A stretch of DNA of 64,000 nucleotides. Source: Steinernema hermaphroditum (Eukaryota; Nematoda; Chromadorea; Rhabditida; Steinernematidae). The notes under the pieces are model-generated. The model had not been told where the DNA came from, did no database searches, and saw only the letters and a program-made list of their open reading frames with translations. Both the position numbers and the translations under genes were made by a program. Positions 21,966 to 32,600 of the stretch are shown here, one piece after another (position 1 is the first letter of the stretch; the number at the start of each line of letters is the position of its first letter). The stretch lies in contig CM059624.1 of the NCBI GenBank assembly GCA_030435675.1, positions 11,184,769 to 11,248,768 of the forward strand, in the 5' to 3' direction.

Positions 21966-23288
21966 ATGAACTCTCCACCTGTATTGTTACCAGATATACC
22001 GAAAATCTGTCTTGTGTGTGGCGACGCAGCCTCTTGTCGATACTATGGAGTGTCATCTTGTAACAGCTGCAAATCGTTCTTTAGGAGAGCAGCTCTGTCG
22101 ACGACAGAAAAGATATGCTTCAACGACAAGAAATGTGTGTTTGGAAGAGGTACTCCAATGATACAAAATGTGAAAAATTGCATATTTATTGCCTATATTT
22201 AGAGCTGTACAAATGCCGGTTGTGTCGTTTCGAAAAATGCCTGAAAGTTGGAATGAACAAAAAAGGTAGCACAACAACTCTTCTGGCTTTTAAATGAAAC
22301 GTTCAAGGCATCAAAGCACTAGTGAAGGATGAAATTCCAAAAACTTCCCCTGATCTGAAGATTGTAAAAGCAAGCCAAATAAGCACCGAAAGGGATACCC
22401 TGATTTCCACTCTCAACAAGCTTCTGTACGTGGAAGAGAAAATCGCACATCTAAGATATTCCACCTACTTCCCCTATTCGACCAGCAAAGGAGTTTTGGA
22501 CTACTTTAACGATGCGTGTGCCATCAGTAACACGAGAAAGCATCAGGTAAAGCAGGACACTTTGCGGGATAGAAAGGATCTTATAGGTTCTGGCACGGTT
22601 CGCGAAACCCGAAGCATTTCTGCTCTTCAACGAAGAGATGGCGAGCAGTGGCCACAAATTTTGGATGTATCTGGACCTGGTGCTCGCCATTGAGTACTAC
22701 AAGACCATGGAGATCATGAGCAGGCTGAGTCGATTGGATCAGATCGCTCTTTTGAAGGGGACCCTTCGGCAGGTGGCCTCTTTCCATGCTGCCTACGATG
22801 CCTACATCCGTGGCCACACGGATCTTGTGGAACCCAACGATTTTGTTCCGTTCTCGCATCCACATTTCAGGCAAGTGGCCATAGCGACGAGAAATATTCT
22901 TCTTTTCAGGGGCGAAGCTTTCGACCGATGGCATAGCAAGTCCTGTGTTCGTGTCTGCGCCCAAGTGAAACCGACTCTCGACAAGATCGTTCTGCTGAAG
23001 TCAATAATCGCTCTGAACCCTAACGCGCCAAATTTGAGTGTTTACGGCCAAGAAGTCGTGGCTAAGGAACGGCTAAAGAGCACCAACATGCTTATGTCTC
23101 TTATTAGAGTGGAACGTGGTGGAGATGAGTGGATCTCCTATTTCTCTCGTTTGTACGACATTGTGAACAGAAATATTCTTGCAGACCTCTGCTTCTCGGA
23201 TCTCATTTTTTCCAAAGTGATTCCTCTTGTATCGAGCAGAAGCGATATGAAAGTGGAAGGACTTTGGCTTGAATTGCTAGTACAATAA
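21966..23288 (+). CDS. nuclear hormone receptor (divergent nematode NHR), copy 2
   Basis: Exons 21966-22149, 22203-22265, 22308-22546, 22587-22870 and 22910-23288; 1149 nt, 382 aa; introns of 53, 42, 40 and 39 bp. Zinc finger 1 starts CLVCGDAASCRYYGVSSC, with CNSCKSFFRR as P-box helix. Zinc finger 2 ends CRLCRFEKCLKVGM after splicing intron 1. The ligand-binding domain has LNKLLYVEEKI, WMYLDLVLAIEYYKTM and ALLKGTLRQVASFH, colinear with copy 1. Intron 4 (22871-22909) begins GCAAGT and ends TTTTCAG: a GC-AG intron, 39 bp and stop-free, joining HPHFR to GEAFDRWH. The homologous junction in copy 1 uses a normal GT donor, which validates the splice. Transcription factor; ligand and targets unknown. 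Confidence 0.88.
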
Positions 23289-23442
23289 ATGAATAATGCA
23301 ACTTGACCAGGACCAAAATAGTTCGCGAAGAAGGAACTGTTGTTGCGTAGCAATCAATTTTTTAATCCGACAGCTGCATGGAATACTTTAAAGGCTGTTT
23401 TAAAGTCTCCGAATTGCAATCCAATTAGCAAGCGAGGCGGCT

Positions 23443-23601
23443 ATGGAAGTGTTGTCCCTGCTGGATATTGAAGAGTTTGCCACTAATGAATCATTCTTTG
23501 TAACCCTTCCGTACATCGCTGCAGAAGAGGTTGAATGGACACTTGAATACTCGCCTCTGCAAGACAGATCCGACCCGATCGTCAGCTTCTGTATGCTCAG
23601 T
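23443..23601 (+). other. orphan or alternative first exon 1 of the srx-like cluster
   Basis: ATG to a GTAAGT donor, 53 codons, phase 0. It encodes a polar, acidic N-terminus (EVLSLLDIEEFATN) with an N-glycosylation sequon (NES) and ends at the start of a membrane segment (VSFCMLS), exactly where TM1 begins in srx-A, -B and -C. No receptor body follows before the next first exon. It is splice-compatible with the acceptor at 25398. Confidence 0.5.
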
Positions 23602-24015
23602 GTAAGTTGTGGTTCGTTATCATGTTTATTTATATGAGATTCTAATCCCCTAAGATCCTTTAACTACGATAAAAGGATTGGGGCAAACTCAAACTCCAAT
23701 AATAACAAATGTTTTAACTTACCTTTATCTTTGATAAAAGCTATCGCCGATCCATGCTCATCCCTTTTCCTGTCCATACGCGGATCACGACGGTCAAAAA
23801 ATTTCCGATCGCATTAAAATATTAATGTTCAGCTGTTTGAATTTCCGAATTCAGTGGTCTCATTCCTGGAATTGAATTCCACGTTATTAGGAATTATTCT
23901 GGTTTTTAAACTTTATTATGCAAGACCAATGGCTGGGGACAGGTTTTAAGCGCGAGCATACGGTTCATTTCTATACGGCAGCCTCTCCACTTCAGCTGTA
24001 TTTGAGATCATAGAT

Positions 24016-24204
24016 ATGCCAAGAGAACTAGCCGTCTATGTGCCCTCCGCCACAGCTTCTACCACAGACCTCCTGGTATTTGTTCCAACTGCTCCAAGAG
24101 TGCGCGGGATCTATCTTAACTCATCTGGAAACTTCACTGAATTGGAATACAGCGAGTCATCGCTAACCGTGAATAACGTTGCTTTTGCAATGACTATGTT
24201 TACG
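24016..24204 (+). other. orphan or alternative first exon 2 of the srx-like cluster
   Basis: 63 codons from ATG to a GTAAGA donor, phase 0, ending at NVAFAMTMFT. It contains NSSGNFTELEYSESS, closely similar to NTCGNFSELEYSDRS in the next exon, so the two are tandem duplicates. No body exons follow before 24672. Confidence 0.55.
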
Positions 24205-24671
24205 GTAAGATTGTTGACACTGAATGAAGTCACAGAATCACAGACACCTCAAAGTGGGATTTTTTATAGCTAAATGTTGAGAACTTGCCAATTAGGTTAC
24301 ATTGCATGATGACGGAGTATGTCACTTCTGTCGGCACTTCTGTCTCAGGTCGCTCGCCGTGTGAATCCAATTCTTTATCTCTCCGATACCCACAAAAACT
24401 GACGGGATCGTCCTCGTCGACTCCGACGCTGATCACTCGGAACTCAAGCAATTCAAGCATCAAAAATTGCTCTACGTGTTTTGTGTTTTTTTTTCATTAA
24501 AATCACTCTCCGAATCCATTTCTAGAATTATATGCATTTTTGATAATGGTTTCTGGTTTCTGGTATGCAGGTTTCATTAGTTTGAGACAGGTGTTGTCAC
24601 GCCCAGATGTTTCACAAGTCGAGTGTACTTTGTGAACAGGAAAGCTCTCCAGAATTTCGCTCTAAAAGACC

Positions 24672-24869
24672 ATGAATATGCCAAATGAACTTCCCAACTC
24701 TAGTGTATCTTCCTCCGGTATTTCGGATATTGCTCTTGAGCTTGCTATCATTGACACTCCAGTTGCACATTACCTAGCTCTTAACACATGTGGCAATTTC
24801 TCGGAATTGGAATATAGCGACCGTTCGGTAACTTCCAACCACGTCTTTGCGGCAATCACAATATCACTG
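24672..24869 (+). other. orphan or alternative first exon 3 of the srx-like cluster
   Basis: 66 codons from ATG to a GTAGGA donor, phase 0, ending at HVFAAITISL. Glycosylation sequons are NSS and NFS. Paralogous to the exon at 24016-24204. The donor is weaker (GTAGGA). Confidence 0.5.
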
Positions 24870-25146
24870 GTAGGACACCTCAATTGGTAAAATATCTTTG
24901 ACTGGAAGCGCTTTATAATCGAGTAGAAGTAGATTTTTCGTTTAGCTTCCGGGTCACTTTTCAGCCGCGGATACCTATTAGCGATTCTCCTGTGCTCATA
25001 CGTCATGAGGATTAGAGCAAAGTTCCCCGGGTGCTCCTTTTTAAAGTTACAAAAACTGTGATTTAGCAGGTGCTAAACGGATCGGCTGCTTGGTCTATGG
25101 TTCAATTAAATTTCTTTTGAGTCGGCAGTTATTATTAGTGCGCAAA

Positions 25147-26441
25147 ATGAACATAACTTCGATGCGAACAGATCCTCCTACGGTCAGAATAGCTTTAGGT
25201 GGGCTCAATATAAGTATCGAGCCCGTTCAGCAATGTTCTGATTCGTTCGTCGGCTTTCTGATGTTTAGTGTGAGTTACAGCAATTTTTAGCTCCATGTTT
25301 CGCAATATATCTTCAACAAAGAGAGAGAGATTTAATTGCGATCTCGCCCATAATGTTTTAGAATAGTAATACTGCTAGTAATGATCTGCCATTGTAGTTG
25401 TCGCTGGTGTCAATAGCTGCGAATGGTTACCTGATCTCGTTGGCGAAGAAGATGAAGATCTTTGGGTACTTCTTCGGCCACGCCCTGGTCCATCGTTCCT
25501 TTGTTGAATCCACTAACTCCGTCATCTCAATGACCTTCTTTGCTACTTACATCGCTGCGTCAGTCGACGTTACCCTCTGTTTTATCACTTCTTTGCAATT
25601 TCAGCGCATATCAAATACCCATCTGGCTGAACATCACACTATCCACAATCTATGCCTTCAACTTGAGTTCATCCTATATGCTCCATCTCATAATCTCTCT
25701 GAATCGATGCGTCGCCGTCTGCGCCCCTTTGAGCTACGATAGGATCTTCGACAGACGAAGATCGGCCATTGTGGCATCTTCGATTGCCACAGGCTTTGGA
25801 GGAATCGTTTCGCTGATCAGTCTTTGCTGCAAGTGACTTTTTGGCTGTGCTGAGCTCGTTTTCCTTTTAGATCCGTGCAGCCAAATTGTCTTTTCTCGTC
25901 ACAAGTACGACATTCAAGCCATTGGATGTGATTGTCCTGTTGACGACGCCATAGCAGAGTCCACTTTGGACCGAACGAATCAACTTCTATACGCCGTAGT
26001 GCTGAGTTGGTGCATCTGCACTTTTTCGGCTCTGGCTGTCGATTTGGTTACCTTGGTTTGGCTGACAATGTTTACAGTAAGTCGGGCACTACTCTTCAAA
26101 TTATTGAGTGGGTTTAGAAACCACTCAAGAAGCACACGAATCACGAACGCGTAGGAAGAAATCTGCGGTTCTTCCTTCAGACCTTCATCTTGAATCTGGT
26201 GGTATGCAGTGGGGTGGCGGCCACTCACGTCGTCGCCGACAACTTCGACTCGAACATCGCAAGGTTCTGGCTCGCGAACTTCCAAGTCATGCTCGGATTT
26301 CTTATCAATGGGTGAGGATCACTGATAAAGCAGTGTGTATGTCCGTGTTTCAGAATGGCCCCAATCATAATGAATCGAGAACTCCGACCATTCGCAAGAC
26401 GAAGATCAATCACTGTAACCGTTCTTTCCAAGGAAGCATAA
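25147..26441 (+). CDS. srx-like serpentine chemoreceptor B
   Basis: Exons 25147-25269, 25398-25558, 25605-25828, 25871-26076, 26118-26311 and 26354-26441; 331 aa with the nearest first exon, closing in frame. Exon 1 codes a 41-residue N-terminus with sequons (NIT, NIS) and uses a GTGAGT donor. The body has LSLVSIAANGYLI (TM1), LNRCVAVCAPLSYDR after TM3, the loop PCSQIVFSRHKYDI..IGC, RFFLQTFILNLVVCSGV (TM6) and FQVMLGFLING (TM7). Intron 3 (25829-25870) starts GCAAGT and ends TTTTAG, a GC-AG intron whose use restores the loop seen in srx-A and srx-C. Three further phase-0 first exons upstream (23443, 24016, 24672) could join the same body at 25398, giving alternative ectodomains. Introns are otherwise 41-46 bp, with 128 bp after exon 1. 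Confidence 0.8.
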
Positions 26442-27694
26442 GACGAATCTTACCGTTGTTTTACTCACGCTTCCTTTGCTTTGCCAGTGCTACAGATGTC
26501 AGATGTACATTACGTTTTTAACGTTTACTGCTTGTTTTATGAAATGCAATTAAAGAACAAAAAATTAAAGAACTTGCCGCCGTTATCGAATGCGCTTGCA
26601 ATGCCCTCTTTCGTGGATAAATTATTACTGATTGTTTTACGACAGTATTGCTTTTTTTCTCCATGAGATCAACCCGAAATAGGCGTGGCTGCAGACCTTG
26701 TAGTTCCACCGTTCCACCAAGTATAGCTTCACGAAAGTATTTAAAAGGGCAATTACATGAAAGCCTTCACATTGAGTTACTCCCGTACCTTAACTTGGTC
26801 ATTAACGAGTTTTTTAACGAGATTATTGCATCAGTTCCGTGTTTCTTCTAAGTACATACTAATAAAGTTTTCCCATTAGTTATCTGCATTCATATATGAT
26901 TTTTGGTCGATTTTAACTCGAAACTTTTAGGACAATAATGCTTGCATGAAAGAAGAACTTTACGGTCGCAAACGTTACCATGTATGGACAGTTCCTCTAC
27001 TAGGTGTTTTTTGGATGCCTTTGTAAATGTCGTCGGCATCAGAAGCAGTGACGAGCTGAATCTGATGGCATCGAGCATGGCAAGCGAGCTGGATTCTAAT
27101 AATCGGCGCAGCTGACCTAGACGATAGGCGAGACGGTGGAACTGTGGTTCGGCGAGCGAGCGCACGGAGGACCGATCACCACCGACCGCAATGAAAGGGG
27201 AGCCACTGAAAACTCATATAGATAAAACACGATGATAGCGGACTCGTTTATTTGAGACTTCCTTTTTGCGGTAAGACTGAATGATTGACTCGTGGAAACG
27301 ACGATGTGCGGAATGCGAAACATACAGCTGCAATCACTGGGTACTTCTGTTCGCTGGTACATGTGAGAGGCTGTCAAATCCATGCTATACTCTACAACCT
27401 GGCTGAATGGGGGCTTTGTGCCTACGCCAAAACGAGTAAAGTTTACATCGGCTGTTCGAGCATAAATTACAGGTGATTCAGGGTATTGAATTGCACTTTA
27501 CATGTTGCTAAAAAAGTTTTATTACACTACTTTATCTAATTTATTACAATAGATCCGTACTTTGTTTAAGCGATAAAATCCACTAGAGCTCATATAATGT
27601 AACGGTGCCATTTCCGTACTCCTCCTAAGTGCACACCAGCTCGTTATATAGCCTACGCTATTCCGAATTTCGAACCTACTTAGCTGTCGAAACT
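26442..27694. other. intergenic 1.25 kb, no gene recognised
   Basis: A minus-strand open stretch at 26890-27165 has no start context, domain or splice structure I trust. No repeat identified. Confidence 0.4.
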
Positions 27695-28987
27695 ATGGAT
27701 GTTGATGAAGATGTTGCCCATGCCGACGTCCAGATTCTAGATAATTATACTTATAATACCTTTAGTTCTAAAGGTGGTTCGTCAAGCTCGCACAGGACAA
27801 ATAGAGTTTGTTAATTAGAGTCATTGCCAGGGTCGTACATAGACGACATCTTTACGGCTGATACGCGGGAGTTCGATTCCCAGGCATCGGACGCCACTAC
27901 TGCTCTCATCATTAGCTTGGCAAGTCAGTCAAACGTGGCAATAATAGACGCTCGTTTCTAGGTGTCCTTCACTGCGATCGTCTCTAACATTCTAGTCATT
28001 AAGAACAGCAGAAAAACAAAAATTTTTGGCAAATTTTTCGGGTTTCTCTTCATTTACAGGAGTTTCTTCGAATCGCTAAATGCGCTTATCGCCTTTGTCT
28101 TCTTCTCGTCGTACATCTACTTGTAAGTTCCTCCTGGAGTCTGCCGGCACAATCATTTTCAGTATCTACCAGGTGCCGTCTTCTGCCAACATTGCGCTGA
28201 CAGCCATCTTCACCCTAAACTTATCAGCCACCTACTCACTGCATCTGATCACATCTGCAAATCGATGTTTCGCCGTTTTTTTGCCCATGAGATATGATGG
28301 TGTTTTCGAGAAGAAACGCTCAATACGAGTGTGTATTGCCGCCATCGCTGCGCTGGCCTGTGCCATTACATCGATCACTTTCTTTTGTATGACAGCGCCT
28401 TTGAACCACTTTGAGTCGTGCTCTTCAGATCCATGCAGTCAGTTTGTTTTTTCGCGTCATCACTACGACATAATGCCTCTGGGTTGCAACGACATGGAGA
28501 GCTTTTCCTTTGAAGATACCAAAAAGTCGTTAGGAGTTCTTGTGTACATTTGGTGTGCACTCACATGCACCGCTTTGGCTATCGATGTTGTTACTCTAGT
28601 CAGACTTTTTGTTGTATCGGTAAGTAACAGTACACGCTTTCAATTGAGGGGGAGCAAATTAGCATTTGAACTTTCAGAAAAGCCCAACCACGACGAATAG
28701 AAACTTCAAGACCTTCTACCGAAACGTGCGATTCTTCCTGCAAACCTTTTTAGTTAACATCGTAGTTTGTGCCGGCGTCGTAGCAACCCAAGTGGCCACA
28801 GAGCATTTCAGCAATTCGTTCCACCGCTTCTGGTTCGCTCATTTCCAGGTGCTTTTTGGCTTTCTGTTGAATGGGTAAGTGCACGAAAATGATCTAAACG
28901 GCCCCGTGTTCCTGCAGAGTGACGCCGCTACTTGTGAACAAGGAGCTGCGATGGAGAGTTCGAACTTCGGCTGTAGCAAGATCCTAG
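27695..28987 (+). CDS. srx-like serpentine chemoreceptor C
   Basis: Exons 27695-27773, 27819-27919, 27962-28122, 28163-28386, 28429-28619, 28678-28874 and 28918-28987; 1023 nt, 340 aa; introns of 45, 42, 40, 42, 58 and 43 bp. The acidic N-terminal domain (DVDEDVAHADV, sequon NYT) is split over two exons. Intron 2 (27920-27961) begins GCAAGT: a GC-AG intron at the same TM1 boundary where the other copies have GT. The body exons of 161 and 224 nt equal those of srx-B. Motifs: ANRCFAVFLPMRYD after TM3, PCSQFVFSRHHYDI..LGC loop, RFFLQTFLVNIVVCAGVV (TM6), FQVLFGFLLNG (TM7). Intron 4 is stop-free and 3n. A canonical AATAAA follows the stop. Confidence 0.83.
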
Positions 28988-28991
28988 CATA

Positions 28992-28997
28992 AATAAA
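28992..28997 (+). terminator. poly(A) signal of srx-like receptor C
   Basis: AATAAA five bases after the stop codon, giving a very short 3' UTR. Confidence 0.6.
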
Positions 28998-29162
28998 AGG
29001 AAAGGAACCGATCCAAGAGGAGAGTGGTCGTGCTTGACTTAAATTAGCATAAAAAAGCTACTTCGCTCGTTAACTGAGATGGGCAAAAACAGATAAACAG
29101 GCACATTTATATCCCGATCGTCCACCTTCAATCACAACCAAAGCCTTCCACCAGAACAAACG

Positions 29163-29681
29163 ATGGCATCCGAAACGGTGAAGCTGGCCTCTTCCGACGG
29201 AAAGGAGTTCGAGGTGCAGAATAAGGACTTCCAGAAGGCGAACCTCCTCAAGACGATGATGGCCGACCTCGGCTTCGACGAGGACGCCCTGCCCGAGGAG
29301 GCGATTCCGATGCCGTCGGTGAACGCCGACGCCCTTGAGACAATCGTCGACTGGCTCAGGATGCACGAGGAAGAGGAGCCGCGCTCCGAGGAAGACCGCC
29401 AGACCCATCGCTTCAACCGCAACGTCTCCAAGGAGGACACGGAACTGCTGGACAAGCAGTTTCCCCGGTCGAAGCTGGCCGCCGTCATCAACGCCGCCTA
29501 CTACCTCGAGATGCCTGACCTCATCGACACTCTTGTGAAGTACACGGCCAACAATAGGCGCGTTCGATCAGGCTCGCGCAGTTCTACAAGATCCAATCAT
29601 AAAAATGATATGGTACTTTGGAGCAGGAGGGTCAGATGCAGAGCTCTTGGTATGAGCAAGGACCCTGCTGTCTCGAATTGA
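29163..29681 (+). pseudogene. SKP1-related (skr) gene truncated by and fused to satellite DNA
   Basis: Residues 1-130 are a clear SKP1 family protein, the SCF ubiquitin-ligase adaptor linking cullin to F-box proteins: ETVKLASSDGKEFEVQ, an acidic loop, IPMPSVNADALETIVDWL, then an EDTELLDKQF helix and AAYYLEMPDLIDTLVKYTAN. At about 29553 the sequence passes directly into the 173-bp satellite. The conserved C-terminal part, which binds F-boxes and normally adds about 35-40 residues, is absent. The frame instead reads 42 Arg/Ser-rich satellite-encoded residues to a stop. There are no breaks in the SKP1 part and codon use is strongly biased, so the loss looks recent. It may be a nonfunctional relic, a dominant partial adaptor (BTB/POZ fold only), or an assembly join. 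Confidence 0.8.
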
Positions 29682-32600
29682 AAGTTTTGCAGTAAACTAA
29701 GATAGTCCACAGTAATCCCAAGGGGAATAGGCGCGTTCGATCAGGCTCGCGCAGTTCAACAAGATGGAATCATAAAAATGATATGGTACTTTGGAGCAGG
29801 AAGGTCAGATGCAGAGCTCTTGGTATGAGCAAGGACCCTGCTGTCTCGAATTGAAAGTTTTGCAGGAAACTAAGATAGTCCACAGTAAACCGAGCGGGAA
29901 TAGGCGCGTTCGATCAGGCTCACGCAGTTCTACAAGATCCAATCATAAAAATGATATGGTACTTTGGAGCAGGAGGGTCAGATGCAGAGCTCTTGGTATG
30001 AGCAAGGACCCTGCTGTCTCGAATTGAAAGTTTTGCAGGAAACTAAGATAGTCCACAGTAAACCGAGCGGGAATAGGCGCGTTCGATCAGGCTCACGCAG
30101 TTCTACAAGATCCAATCATAAAAATGATATGGTACTTTGGAGCAGGAGGGTCAGATGCAGAGCTCTTGGTATGAGCAAGGACCCTGCTGTCTCGAATTGA
30201 AAGTTTTGCAGTAAACTAAGATAGTCCACAGTAATCCCAAGGGGAATAGGCGCGTTCGATCAGGCTCGCGCAGTTCTACAAGATGGAATCATAAAAATGA
30301 TATGGTACTTTGGAGCAGGAAGGTCAGATGCAGAGCTCTTGGTATGAGCAAGGACCCTGCTGTCTCGAATTGAAAGTTTTGCAGGAAACTAAGATAGTCC
30401 ACAGTAAACCGAGCGTGAATAGGCGCGTTCGATCAGGCTCGCGCAGTTCTACAAGATCCAATCATAAAAATGCTATGGTACTTTGGAGCAGGAGGGTCAG
30501 ATGCAGAACTCTTTGTATGAGCAAGGACCCTGCTGTCTCGAATTGAAAGTTTTGCAGGAAACTAAGATAGTCCACAGTAAACCGAGCGGGAATAGGCGCG
30601 TTCGATCAGGCTCGCGCAGTTCTACAAGATCCAATCATAAAAATGATATGGTACTTTGGAGCAGGAGGGTCAGATGCAGAGCTCTTGGTATGAGCAAGGA
30701 CCCTGCTGTCTCGAATTGAAAGTTTTGCAGGAAACTAAGATAGTCCACAGTAATCCCAACGGGAATAGGCGCGTTCGATCAGGCTCGCGCAGTTCTACAA
30801 GATGGAATCATAAAAATGATATGGTACTTTGGAGCAGGAGGGTCAGATGCAGAACTCTTTGTATGAGCAAGGACCCTGCTGTCTCGAATTGAAAGTTTTG
30901 CAGGAAACTAAGATAGTCCACAGGAAATCCAACGAGAGTAGGCGCGTTCGATCAGGCTCGCGCAGTTCTACAAGATCCAATCATAAAAATGCTATGGTAC
31001 TTTGGAGCAGGAAGGTCAGATGCAGAGCTCTTTGTATGAGCAAGGACCCTGCTGTCTCGAATTGAAAGTTTTGCAGGAAACTAAGATAGTCCACAGTAAT
31101 CCCAACGGGAATAGGCGCGTTCGATCAGGCTCGCGCAGTTCTACAAGATCCAATCATAAAAATGCTATGGTACTTTGGAGCAGGAGGGTCAGATGCAGAA
31201 CTCTTTGCATGAACAAGGCCCTATCTGTCTCGAATTGAAAGTTTTGCAGGAAACTAAGATAGTCCACAGGAAATCCAACGAGAGTAGGCGCGTTCGATCA
31301 GGCTCGCGCAGTTCTACAAGATCCAATAATAAAAATGCTATGGTACTTTGGAGCAGGAAGGTCAGATGCAGAGCTCTTTGTATGAGCAAGGACCCTGCTG
31401 TCTCGCATAGAAAGTTTTGCAGGAAACTAAGATAGTCCACAGTAATCCCAACGGGAATAGGCGCGTTCGATCAGGCTCGCGCAGTTCTACAAGATGGAAT
31501 CATAAAAATGCTATGGTACTTTGGAGCAGGAGGGTCAGATGCAGAACTCTTTGCATGAACAAGGCCCTATCTGTCTCGAATTGAAAGTTTTGCAGGAAAC
31601 TAAGACAGTCCACAGGAAATCCAACGAGAGTAGGCGCGTTCGATCAGGCTCGTGCAGTTCTACAAGATCCAATCATAAAAATGCTATGGTACTTTGGAGC
31701 AGGAGGGTCAGATGCAGAACTCTTTGCATGAACAAGGCCCTATCTGTCTCGAATTGAAAGTTTTGCAGGAAACTAAGACAGTCCACAGGAAATCCAACGA
31801 GAGTAGGCGCGTTCGATCAGGCTCGTGCAGTTCTACAAGATGGAATCATAAAAATGCTATGGTACTTTGGAGCAGGAGGGTCAGATGCAGAACTCTTTGC
31901 ATGAACAAGGCCCTATCTGTCTCGAATTGAAAGTTTTGCAGGAAACTAAGATAGTCCACAGGAAATCCAACGAGAGTAGGCGCGTTCAATCAGGCTCGTG
32001 CAGTTCTACAAGATGGAATCATAAAAATGCTATGGTACTTTGGAGCAGGAGGGTCAGGTGCAGAACTCTTTGCATGAACAAGGCCCTATCTGTCTCGAAT
32101 TGAAAGATTTGCAGGAAACTAAGATAGTCCACAGAAAATCCAACGAGAGTAGGCGCGTTCAATCAGGCTCGTGCAGTTCTACAAGATGGAATCATAAAAA
32201 TGCTATGGTACTTTGGAGCAGGAGGGTCAGATGCAGAACTCTTTGCATGAACAAGGCCCTATCTGTCTCGAATTGAAAGTTTTGCAGGAAACTAAGATAG
32301 TCCACAGGAAATCCAACGAGAGTAGGCGCGTTCAATCAGGCTCGTGCAGTTCTACAAGATGGAATCATAAAAATGCTATGGTACTTTGGAGCAGGAGGGT
32401 CAGATGCAGAACACTTTGCATGAACAAGGCCCTATCTGTCTCGAATTGAAAGTTTTGCAGGAAACTAAGATAGTCCACAGGAAATCCAACGAGAGTAGGC
32501 GCGTTCAATCAGGCTCGTGCAGTTCTACAAGATGGAATCATAAAAATGATATGGTACTTTGGAGCAGGAGGGTCAGATGCAGAACTCTTTGTATGAGCAA

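Noticed and set aside
26890..27165. Minus-strand 91-residue frame
   Set aside because: No start context, domain or exon partner; composition of random AT-moderate DNA.
27880..27896. AGTTCGATTCCCAGGC, resembling a tRNA T-arm/B box
   Set aside because: No acceptor or anticodon stem can be paired around it, and it lies in exon 2 of srx-C where the frame is needed.
29555..29560. TAGGC at monomer starts as telomeric TTAGGC
   Set aside because: Only a five-base match once per 173 bp; no tandem TTAGGC anywhere.
29560..29572. CGTTCGATCAGG in each monomer as a Pol III B box
   Set aside because: Only the GTTCGA core matches; there is no A box at suitable distance and no T-run terminator in the monomer.
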